Shown here piece after piece: positions 24,801-36,800 of a stretch of DNA of 64,000 nucleotides. The notes below the pieces were generated by a model that was given only the letters and a program-made list of their open reading frames with translations, was not told where the DNA came from and ran no database searches. The position numbers were made by a program, and so were the translations under genes. The stretch comes from Ornithodoros turicata (Eukaryota; Arthropoda; Arachnida; Ixodida; Argasidae), in contig NC_088204.1 of NCBI RefSeq assembly GCF_037126465.1, forward strand, positions 17,242,804 to 17,306,803, read 5' to 3'. Position 1 is the stretch's first letter. Each line of letters begins with the position of its first letter.

Positions 24801-27800
24801 GCAATTGGTCTGCGACGTTTCCGCCAGAAGAACGAGGGTATCGCGGACTGGGGCCTAGCTATTATCTGCTGCGGTACAATTAACACGTGGCTCAGGTGCC
24901 ATACACGCCCACAGAAAACATCTCACACTAAGTAGGCGCGCTCAAGGTACGAGAGGTCGAAGGGTTCCGCGGCTTGACACTTGGACTGGATCTCATGCAA
25001 CACCTGCAGCCAGTTGTCTTGCATGGGGTCGTTCCAATAATAATTGGGTGTTTACGTCGCGAGACAACTGAGATCATGAGCGACGCCACAGCGGTCGGTC
25101 TGCGGATTGCTTTTGCCCACCTGGGGGTTCTTTAACGTGCGATGAAAGCTCATCACACGGCACCCCGTATTTAACGTCCCTCGCGGAAGACGGCGTGTCT
25201 AAGCAACTTGTACCCTGCCACCAAGTTGCTGGCGTCCTCGGCCGGGTTCGAACCCGCGATCTCGGGATCAGAAGGCGAACACCCTACCGACTGAGCCACC
25301 GAGACCGGTGGGGGGGGGGGGGGGGGTCGTTCCGGTCGAATAAAACACCAGGAATCTTGAGAGAGGAGGTACTGCGCAGAGGCAGGCTTACATTAGAAGC
25401 GCTGCCGCCGAGCAGTTACCCAAACAGTACAACATGTCGGCCAAATATTGGACAAACATATGTGTGTAGTCTTGGGTACTCTCTATTTTGGTCCTCTTCC
25501 CTTGAAATTTGCTCCCCAGCACTGGAAATAGTCCCAAAGTCTCAATAGTCGCAATAGTACCTAAACGCATTTAATTCCATCAGTCCACACCAACTAGTCC
25601 CGCAAGGGACTAGCAGTCGTGGCAGTTCGTGTAGTCCGCGAAAGGACTGAAACTATTGTTCCTGTTAGAGCGCATATACGTACATATACGTCTGTACGTA
25701 GACGTGATACGCGAAGAAAGAGCGTCTTCACTCTGCGCGTGCGCTACAGCCTTACCCATGTTCAGCGCATGCGTACTGTGCACTCGGTATTTCCTTGCGT
25801 ACGCAAAGCCATAGCGTATGCAATGCTAAAAATCTAATACCCATGATTATTCCGCCTCGCCTGCAGCTTCCTAAGTTTTCTTTCGTTTTCGTCCTCGTGG
25901 CATGTACGCTGTTCTGTTCTTCAACACAATGTGATATGAAGCGTAAGAATAAACTAAACGGCTTAATTTGCCTGCCGGATTCTCATTATCATGCTAACGA
26001 GACATGGTTTAGCATTACCGTGAACTTTGTCAGGAAAAGCAAGCCAAAAGCAAAACGCGTTCAGTGTGTTCAGACGTCGAAAGGATTAGATGCACAGCAG
26101 ATTAAGCTTTCATGACGGAGAAACACCCGCACTCATTCTAATCAGCCTGCTGTGTTGAATACAAAGCAAATCCCAGCGCGTCTCAGGTGCTGATCCTATT
26201 CCTCTTTCTTTCCTAACTTCTCTGCGCATATAGCTTGCGCTCAGAAAGGTAGGCTGACTGCGATTTTGGTTGTGTTTTATGGAAGTGCAAAGAGAAAGTT
26301 CGCTGCTAGTTACCTGAAAGTTCGGGCGGCAAGAACGTTATTCTTACGTTAGCTTAGCGCGATTTAGGTGTTGTCATTCGCTCCTAGCAGTCCCGGAAAC
26401 GGAAAAGAACAACGGAACCAATAAATAACGATTTTTATGTGGCGAGAACGCGATACTGATTTGTTCAGTCTGTCACCTGGGAGCCAAATTGCATTAACGA
26501 TACCGAAAGAAGAACTGACGCAAACAGTGCGGCGTTTCGCTAAGGATTCCGTGTTCTATATTCCGTGTGCATCAATTAAATCCTGTAATCAGTCGACATC
26601 AAGATGAAACAACGGAACCCGAGAACGGAAGAGAGGAGGGACGACACGAAATAAAGATAATGCTCAGTAGCCTCGGCACAAGTGATAAATCTGGAAACGA
26701 TTAGGAGGCGTGCATAAAAAGTGACCTCCGCAAATGTAAATATCCCCAAACGGCACAGCAGACGACACCACCACCAAAAGCTTGTTTGAGCGACGCCCTC
26801 TAGATGGCGCTGATTCACGCGCGGTCTCGGTGACGTGTCTAATCTACCGTTTGCGAAGTAGTGATGGGCGATAATAGTCATCCGCATGCTATCGACAGTA
26901 CTATCGATGGTTGACGCGACCACTCATTTGACTATCGATAGTTTCAGCTATCGATATTAAATTATCCGCAGTTTGCGCGAATGAAGACGGTTTTGTTTTC
27001 AAAAGAGACATGCTCAAATTCAGAGTGAATAAACTATCGATGGCTTGCAGTCCTGAGCGAAACGCGCATTCAGAACGCTTCGTTCTCAAAAGAATCGTGC
27101 TAAAACTTTAAATTCGAATGTTGAATTCGAATTCGAAAACTTCGAACGCTGAACGAGCTCAAGCAACAAATGTGCAGCACCTCCTGGCTAATAGGATCTG
27201 CTCGGGATCCGCTTCTGTACAAGGTCGATCCGGAGTTACGCTTTCGAGTACCACCTTCCTTCACGCGACAAACGACGACTGTCCTATATACATAGACTAC
27301 GGCTCAATGTCCCGTACAGCGCACGTCTTCTCTTCAATCTGGGAAAGCGGGACTCCCCGAACTGTAGTGTGGCGTTGTAGAGGACGTAGAACACGTCCTT
27401 CTCAGGTGTCGGAAATACGTTGATGCTCGAAGGGTACTAGAGGCGAGCCTCTCTCGTGTGCACTCCTGAGCCTTCAACATCGCGAAACTGTTTAGATCCT
27501 CCGTCGTCCGACAAGGCGCTGAGGGCACTTGAAGATTTTCTACATCCAAACGGGCTTATGGACATTCTATGACTCGCTAAATGTGTGCTGTGTGTGCCCC
27601 CAGCGATTCCGACATTTTACAGTCACTTGGTCGAAACTTTTCAACTACATGTTGAACTCCATCATCATCATCTCTGTTCATCATCTATCATCTGTTTGTT
27701 GTTTCTGTGTGTAAGCGTACTGGGGTAGCCAGTTCGACTTCGTCGAAACTCATATTCCAATTTTTTTTTTTTTTTCATCGCCATCACTATCGGTGTGAGT

Positions 27801-30800
27801 AACCTATACCTTCCAGGAACGGAACGCAAATTCAAAACGTTTCCAATGGAAATATCCTTTTAAATTGCGAGTGACTCAACTATCGATAGTTTGCAGGATC
27901 GAAACCCGAATTTCCAGACGGTTCCGTTTTCAAAAGAAACATGCTCAAATTTTAAATTCGGAGTGAACAAACTATTGATAGTTTGTAGGAGCGAAACGCG
28001 AATTCAGGAGGTATTGTTTTCAAAAGAAACATGCTCCCCTTTTAAATTGCAAGGGAATAAACTATCGATTGTTTGCAGGTGCGAAACGCGAATTAAGAAG
28101 GTGTATCTGGATTGGCTCAAGCGCGGTGAAGCTTGCACAGTTGCCGGGTAGTGTACTGCTCTCCAGCGGTGAATCACCCCAGGCCAAAGTCATGATCTAT
28201 TTGTTGTTGTTGTTGTTGCTGTTGTTGCACCACCTATATGTCACGATACTACACTCTTAAATATGAACTTCACCGCATAGCACGCTCCTAGCCAACCAAC
28301 ATCTCAAATGATATTGTTATCTTCCCTTATTTGTTGAAAACGGGAGGCGTACGCTCTTTTTGTGACACTTATGCTGTTCATAATTGTCACAAAAAAGGCG
28401 TACGCCTCCCGTTTTCAACAAATCAGGGGGCTTAATCGCTTCATCGTCGTTACAGTCGTTACAAGCTAACGAGTAGCTGGAAATTGAAAAAGTGAGTACG
28501 TGACACATTGCGCGTGACCTGTACCACGGCCTTCACGTATCACGCGAAGAGCGCCGTGCACGTATTTTATCACGTGCCCATGTTTTTAAATTTCCCGCCC
28601 GCCTTTTTGAATTTCCCGCCACTCGTTAGCTTGTAACGACGGTAACGACGATGAAGCGATTAAGCCCCCAGGGCAGATAACGATATCATTCAAGATGATG
28701 GTCAGCTAGGAGCGTGCGATGCGGTGAAGTTGATTTCTAAGCGTGTACGGATAGCCCGCAAAACTGTCGCGATATCGAATTCGGATTCGCTCGACAGTTG
28801 GACAATCGACAGTCAAAAACTACCGATAGCATCAAATGTTTCAAATGTAGTGTCACCCATCACTACTGCGAAGTCATTGGAATGAGATGCTTGCACATTT
28901 TGAGGTGAAGTTTTCATTCGCGTTTCCTATCTCTCTCAAAGTTACGAGGGACTTGCACACTACTAAGCTCCCCCCAGTGTGCAATTGCCTCACGTAACAC
29001 ACACAGCCCTTCCAGTGACAATTCTACAACTCTATTTGCAGCAACACAACCGAGGACGCTGCGAACATTCTGGTACAGTCTCGCTTGCAGCAGTGACGCT
29101 GGTAGGTTCCATTCAAGCACGAGCTCGGGAACTGTTAATGGTGAGTCTTGTGTAAAAGCCGTTGGCTGTGGATATATGAAAAATGTATATATATATATAG
29201 GCTACAAGTAATGAAGAGACTTGGCAAGCCATATAAGGATTAAAAACACTTGCTACTTTTATTACATTAATAATTAAGGGGATGTACTAGAAATAGATTT
29301 ACAGTTACAGTTAGGGGTCAAGGTTTCGACAGTCAGCGCTGCCTCCAACAGGAGTCCTGTTGAAGGCAGCACTGACTGCCGAAACGTCGACCCCTAACTC
29401 GCGGAGCATTCGCTCATTTTTATATTTGTATCTGTATTTACTGGATGCACTGCGACCTCCAGAGGTGTTGCTAACACCCTGGAACATTTACGTCTTGCAG
29501 AGACACAGTGTTTGTGCCGACCCTAGAGCGTGTCACATCCCTACGCTGTGCCGATGACAGCCAACAAGCTCGAAACGGCCGTCCACAGCTCGGATTGTGG
29601 CACGCTTTAATTGTAAAATATGCCTCACGTGAAGCCATGGAGCATTCGCTCATTTCTATATTTGTATATACAGGGTGTTTCAAAAAACGTGTCATTCGGA
29701 CTTTATAAAAAAACGGGGCGACGGAAAAATACGGGGTAAACGGCATTTGTGTGGCAACTGAATTTGCAATCTTGCAAAAATATTTTCATTTGATTTTAAT
29801 TAAAATAAATTGAATTTCTTTAATAGAACTCCAAAAGTTCCCAAGTCAACCTAACGTTTTTTTTTTACAGAATTAGAGAGCCCGTAGAGAACTTAGTCAG
29901 ATCCACCAAGAAATTCGCTCGATATTGCAAAGGGTACTGCCCAAAAAAAGTACCAAAGTTGAGGCTTCAGAGTTTCGGGTATTCAACAGCGCACCAAATC
30001 AGTCGGAAAAATGCGCGGAGGGCAGGACATGCTCCTGCCCCCATGAAGCTACAACAGTTTTATCGCCGGACCGGCGTGCAGCACAAGACGAGGCAGGTGA
30101 CATTCCACCATACGTTGATAAGCGGCAAACAAAAATGATTCCGCCTCTTTTTTCACGCCCTGTGTTTTTTCGACCTTATATCTTTCATGGGGGCAGGAGC
30201 AGTCCTCCTCTCCACGAATCTTTGCGTCTGATTTGGTGCGCCGTTGAATACCCGAAACTTGGAAGCCTCAATTTCGGGACTTTTTTTGGGCAGTTCCATT
30301 TGCAATATCGAGCGGATTTCTTAGTGGATCTGACTAAGTTCGCTACGGGCTCTCTAATTCTGTAAAAAAAACGTTAGGTTGACTTGGGAAATTTTGGAGT
30401 TCAATTAAAGAAATTAAATTTATTTCAATTAAAATCAAATGAAAATATTTTTTCAAGGTGGCAAATTCAGTTACGACACAAATGCCGTTTACCCCGTACT
30501 TTTCCGTCGCCCCGTTTTTTTATTAAGTCCGAATGACACGTTTTTTGAAACACCCTGTATATATAACGCCGTGGATAAATCGCCGGCCTGGTGCGCTGGT
30601 TATGTAGGTATATTACGCTAAGCTCCCTCCAGGTGAGGTAAAAAGAACTCGTTGCTGGGAAAAGTGACGAATAAGACATTACAGATGTGTCTGTTTGTGT
30701 AGAACACACGCACCCACATACGCAGACACATCGTTCCGTATAGGATATAAAAGAAGGAAAAGAAAGATCAAGACAGAAAAAGAGGAAACCAGCGGGATCG

Positions 30801-33800
30801 CTCGTGAAAAATTCATGTTCCAATGTTCGGCGACGCCTTTTTAAAATATGCACAGGATGGGAGCGGGAGAGGTGATAAGGAGTCTCCCATGTATCTCTCT
30901 TCCGCATGAAAATCATCGTCTACGGCGGACGTTTTCATAAATGATTTAACCGGTTTCATACTGGGGGGGGATAGCTTTGTCGGAGCTGGACGCGTAATCT
31001 TGTTCTATATGGTAGGGAGGCATAACTTTGGATTATGTGAGTGCATGAAATATGTAAGAAGCTGTACGACGGAAAAGTTTTGCAGCGTAAGAGCTTGTTT
31101 CTGGTAATGGATAACGTGCGGCAGGAGCTATAATGCATATATTTTACTACATATCATAGGCTTGTTCGCTATACTAAAATATTGGCTACTGTGCCGTAGC
31201 GTTAGTGTAAAAAGAGCCAGATGAGCTGGATGAATGTCTTTTAAACAGTGTTGTACATAGCGGCGTTACTACTAGCACCGCTAGCGTATTCGTTACTTTT
31301 TCCAGTAGCGGAGTGGAGATCGCGGCTCATTTTAAATTGGGACGTAATTCCGCTACGAATACGGATAGCAGCGCACTCTTTCTCCGCTACCGCTACAGCT
31401 ACTTTTCATAATATACATAGAAGACGTGGAACACGGACAGAAAAAGTGAGATCACGATGAAGCGGCATTCCTTTTAGTTACTTGTTAATCAGGCAGATTG
31501 ATCTGACGATCTTCCTCAATTTCACTAACTCTTATAAGCTAAGCGCAATTGAATAGTTAGGAATATAATTTGTGTTATTCTGTGTAAATTTTTGGCTCAC
31601 ATTTGCGAAACACACACTGTTATGTATAACATACTACGTAATATTGGCTACGAAGCTAGTTTCCGTCATACAATCAGGTTCAAAACTATAATGTGAGCGT
31701 GTTGATACCACATTTAAAACTGTATCTTGCAGCTTTATTGTTCGGAGCAGATAAACAAAGCGTCGTGTCTTTTGGAACAGGAATCCGAAAATACAGGGCG
31801 TTCCAAGAAAAATGAGCCAAAGTTTTGAAAAAAAAAAAAAAAGTTAATCGCACGCCCACACCAACAAGACGGAAGGCATAGTGTTACTACGTAGTGAACT
31901 TAAAATTAGTGAACTTAATTAGTGAACTTAAACATTGCACCGTCTTTAGACACATTCGACAACGAGATGCCTACGGTAAGTGTTGCTTAGAGAAGGGTGC
32001 GGTAGCGGATAAGTGGCAGCATAGTATTTACGTTACTTTCATTTGGTAGCGGTAGTGGCATCTCGTTACTTTTTCAAATTTATAGCGACGCTAGTATTGC
32101 GTTACTTTTTCTGTGGAGTAGCGGCAGACTTGTGCCCGTTACCAAAAAAAAAAAAAAGGAACTAAATACGTTACTCGTTACCAACATACAAAAGTAACGA
32201 GTTCTCGTTACTCACATGTAACGAGTTACTTTTACGTTACCGCCGCATGGTTAAAGCAGCCAACAAACATGCCACCACTTGCCTTCAACTCTTTATTAAT
32301 GAGGAATTGCACTTCAGAAGAAACTGATCGCCACACGTGGCAACGCGATTAGTGACCCTTCGTTTTGTCTTGCTCCCCCTCTGCGTCGCATCTTGGGTAT
32401 ATAGTCTGGGTCATTATAATAAACCATTTGCTGAGTCTGAGAATTTGTCGTCCGTCCTTCGTATTCCGTGTCTCTCGGCCCCTTACCATGAGTCTATATC
32501 AGCTTGCCTGTACCTTCTCCCATCTTTCCGCAATGCGGGTGATCGGAGATTATGAAAACACAAGGGAAGGCACAGGTTTTCGTGCCGTCGATCACCAACG
32601 GTTCCCGAAAACAGACTAGGGGCTGCGTCATAATTTAGGGCGCTCAGAAGCTTAGCAAAGACAAGAAAAGGCTAGAAATCGAAACGCGTTTTTTGTAGCC
32701 ATAGCACAATTGGTGCCCGTTCTTGAAAGAGAGTGAATGTTGGAGATTACGGAAACAAGAGAAAAGACAACAGCACATCCAGCGAGGGACTGCAATAATA
32801 CTTTGAGTCACACGTGGTCGTGGGTTACGCAAGTCAAATCTGCACGTGTTGCGCCACACGGAGTGCCGAAATGTGCTCCCCCGCGCTGAAGAAAAGGAAC
32901 GAGTCACGTCAGTAACGAGTTATCAATTTTTGTAACTGATTCCGTTACTATTACCATTTTCTTAAAAAGTAACTTAATCGTTACTTCGTTACCCAAAAAA
33001 GTAACCGTTACCAAGTAACGAGTTACTTGTAACGAGTTAGGTACAACTCTGAGTAGCGGGTAGCGGTATTTCGTTACTTAGTTTTGGTAGCGGGTACAAC
33101 ACTGATTTTAAAGCGTAAATTTGGTGCTCTGCGAATGAATTCTGGTTAACGAATTTTTCGCCACCACCTGCTGCTGGTTTGGTCAGCCCCATTAGTTACT
33201 GTTGCAGGAGGAACGTTTCTCGTCAGAATGTACGGGACATGTTTTTTTTATCTTCTATAGAACCTTTATGATAAAACTATGAGAGTTACCTATATGTGGT
33301 TGTCACTGGTGAGCATTGTCGTATATTACCCACGTCACTATATTATCCACAATACATGATACCATCGATCAACCATGTACGTGCATACAGTCTGGCCCGA
33401 TGGTTGTGCTGGCTACCAAGGGTATTATCAAGATGGCGGAATAAAGATGGCGGTGTATCGTAATATAAAGGCGGTGTATCGTGAACCTGAAGGTGCGTGC
33501 CTCCCATCACATATCAAGCAACACAACAGGCATGACACCAGGCGGGCATCCTGCTGTAAAGCGTATGTGACTACTGGACGACTAATTACCTGAAATTCAT
33601 TAACTAACCTATTAATTAGATGTTTTCGGGGGAAATGCGAGATAGCTGAATTGAAGACAGCCATTACCTAAAGACCGTTTTCCGGCCCAGATAAGCCGAA
33701 GGTCATGTCGTTTCTGTGCTCCAGAAGTGCGTAGTTGTGGTTTCAGGGTTTAAGGGTTTAAAACAAGAAGAGGGCTGATTCAAATAATGACTGCCTCCAA

Positions 33801-36800
33801 TCCTGGTGTCTCGCGTTCCACGCTAAATATCTAATTAAAAAGTTAATTAGAATAAAAATGACGAGCCGTCGTGTAGAATCTGCACGAAAGGTCGCCATTA
33901 AACCTCTCCTAACCGTTTGAATTTCATTCTAGCTACCTCCTTCGTGGACCTGCATGACGGCGTTTTTGTATTTTGTATGTTTACTAAAAAGTTAATTACT
34001 GAATTTTAGGTAATTAGTCATCCCGTAGTTACATGCGCTTTCCCAGAGGATGTCCGCCTGACCGCATTACCCGCCTGCAAAAATGGCATCAGTGCTGCCC
34101 TCACAACTTTTTGTAACAAAATCTGTAAATGATAAAAATGAGATATAGCCTGTATTTGATATGCAACGTACCCTTTGTGCCATTTACACAAAGCAAGCAC
34201 AAAAATGGCTCAAAACAGGTACGCAAGGGTACGGGGGAAGAGCCACAGGAGCAACGGACGCTAAGTTAACCAAGGAATCGCACAAATCGTTTGAGATTTT
34301 GTCGCGGCTTCATACGGCCGCCGCTGATAAAATATACCGCGTGGACGAGCTTCAGAGAGACCCCACTTCACCTATAGGAGGGATTGATTATGCTTCTAGG
34401 TGTACGGCGATTTGCTTGTATACCGGCGTAACTCGTGGGGTAGATTAAGCTTTCCTTAGGGATCAGCTCTGCACCGCTGATACGCCACATAACAGGAATG
34501 ACTGAATAAAGGAATCCATCTCTGAAGAACCTGCCTCGACGGTACCTCACCGTCAGACACGATATACGAAAGACTAGGTATTTTCTGCAAGATACATAAC
34601 GCACTCATCAAAGAGAGACCGCTTCGACCGAATGTCAGTTCCGGAATAAGGGACTACAAGTCCGCACCCGAACGGCCTACGCGGTCTTGCTGTGTTTCTA
34701 AGTTGAGCCTGATGGCAAACACAACGCAAAATTTGAAAACCTACACTTGCATCAACTTACAGGTCATCAAACGCTGCAACTTCTGCAGTGATACCTATCA
34801 TCAATACCTAACCTTCACAACAACTTCCAATGCTATAGCAACGTGTATGTAACCGATAATCACAAGCTGTCACCTTCTATAACCATTAGTGATCTCACGA
34901 CGTAATCATCTCGAGATTCGACTGCGCCAGGTTGGCTTCTCAAAGGCACTGTGTGAAATGGAACCATTTTTCAACTATCTCTCTGTCTCGGAAGACAGGT
35001 TACAGGCGAAACTTGTTCGGATCATCAATTACAGGAGCGATGGGATGTATGGGCGCGAGTAAGGCACTATATCCAGTCGTTTAGAGAGTTATGCTGTTGA
35101 CGAACCCATGATGAGATCATGAAAGTATGCTCTCGGGATTTAGCGCAAAAGAGGAACTTATTTAGGGATTACTTACCCTTCAAGGACCTGCTTCCCGCCG
35201 CGGAGTGTCCTCTCAACTTCCTCGTAGTCACAAGAGATGTCAATTCTCCTGTCCATGCTTTGAAGAACATACGGATGGTGCTGTACAACGATGCTGTTCA
35301 GGAACGTACCATTACCCTGCAGAAAAATAAAACAGTAACCGAGTCTTTAAGTCGCTCGAAAACATGTTTGCGTTCCATGGCGACCTTGCACATACCAGGT
35401 TCTTTGTGCCGCACTGTCGGCCATGCAGCGGCACGGTTAGAGCCACGTGTCCCGTATCTGTGACTGCTGTGGAGTAACACTGGTGCGGGTGGCCAACGGA
35501 ATACACCTTGCCTCGGAAGGAAGATGTGACGTGAATGATGGCCGTCATTGCTGTGGCTTCACAGCGCATTTCCACTGTAAACAGAAGAACTGAGTTAGAG
35601 CGTAAGACATGTTACTTTTGTATGATTTCTCCTTTCTTCTTTTTCGCTCACCCTCCTTTCCCTTCATTTGCTTTACGTGTAATGAGCCCTAAAAAACGCG
35701 TCCTGGAGTAGCCAGTCCAGAGTGGTTTGGGACTAACATCTCCATTTTTTTTTCTTTTACAAGTCAATCTATCACCATTAAAAGGTGACTCTAGTTGCTT
35801 TGTTTCGAGGTCGGCGAGCCTAAAGCAGCACGGAGGACACTTCTAACGTACATATGTATTTTCACCGCGTTGATATGAACATACCTTCAGGAACCATCAT
35901 GCGAAATAACAACCTTTGAGAAGCGCGGATTTCCTGAGAAACTTTGTCTACAAGAATGCATGCAGCAGCAGCGAGCACTCCCAGCTCCTTCTGGCGTGTC
36001 GTCAGCTGATCCGATGACTTTTATGGGCTGCTGAGAAGCGTCTGCTACAGCGCGAGAGCAAGGCGGCTTCTCGACTGCGTGGTGTCAGACGAAGGGGACG
36101 CACGTCGCCAAATACAATCACAAAAAGAAACGAAAAAGTAGGAGCGCGACACACTATTGGGCATATGAGATGACGTCACGGGCTGAGAGTCGAAGGAAGC
36201 GACTTTTTCTGATCCACGAGATTGAAAGCTCTCTTTCACACCAGGACAGCGCGAAGGCGTATCCCGGGGCTCCCGGGGGCAGAAAAGATTGGCTCATCGT
36301 GAAAGTACCTACCGTCAATACAAGAGCCTTTCTCGTACAATCGTCTGTCCGTATCACTGGAGACCTCAAAGTTGACGTCGTGTAGAGTAGTGTAGCTGTC
36401 GTCCGGGCTTAGAAGACAGAGGTGACGCGATTGGTCATAGACGAAACTCCGACAGACGAAGTCCGTGTGGTTCATGCAAGACTCCTGGCACAGAGTATGT
36501 GATGTGGCCGACTCGTCCACGTATACGTGACCACTGCTCAGATCACGGCCGTGCATGGACCTGAACTGGCACTTTTGCGGTTCTGCAATCGTAGAAATCA
36601 CGTGTCCAGGGCACGGAGCATGTTTCTAGCATCAGTGGCACAAGGTTGGGTACTCACCAGAGACGCATTGATTCTCGCTGTAGATGACGTCAGTGCTTCC
36701 GCCCGCGCTCCGAAAAGCCTCCGCGGCCGTCCTGCGGTCATGCCTGCTCAGGACGCAGCGCTGCTTGGATGTCTGGTACCTACTCGACCTGCACGCGAAA

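Larger units (their letters stand above)
26859..28865. mobile_element. hAT-like element with tandem repeats and nested insertions
   Basis: Ends TAGTGATGGGCG and (right) CACCCATCACTA are inverted complements. TSDs TTGCGAAG (26851-26858) and CTGCGAAG (28866-28873) match at 7 of 8 positions. CTATCGATAGT motifs recur throughout. The interior contains a LINE 3' fragment, a minisatellite and a MITE that itself contains another foldback element. Confidence 0.8.
15876..35176 (-). other. Intron 7, 19.3 kb, transposon-filled
   Basis: The giant intron between the ZP-N and ZP-C exons. Unassigned stretches: 15876-17555 (no repeat or gene seen), 25421-26858 (open DNA with a small near-palindrome around 25600), 28866-29309, 30558-31245, 33105-33541 and 34059-35176. 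None shows a ZP or PAN exon, consistent with exon 7 joining exon 8 directly. Confidence 0.75.

Noticed and set aside
25236..25312. Possible tRNA gene (A and B boxes on minus)
   Set aside because: It continues into a SINE body and is bounded by a TSD, so it is the SINE head and not a free tRNA gene.
26965..28095. CRISPR-like repeats
   Set aside because: The units are contiguous minisatellite repeats in a eukaryotic transposon, with no spacers of equal size.
29345..29398. Hammerhead-ribozyme-like CTGA...CGAAAC...GTC
   Set aside because: The conserved CUGANGA core is incomplete (CTGACTGCCGAAAC), so a working fold is not supported.
29925..30365. 146-codon open frame
   Set aside because: It lies inside the palindromic element; both halves are reverse complements, so it is not a gene.
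35885..36074. Long form of exon 5
   Set aside because: Its frame reaches TGA before the donor; the 63-nt form fits the gene model better, although the long form is kept as a finding.
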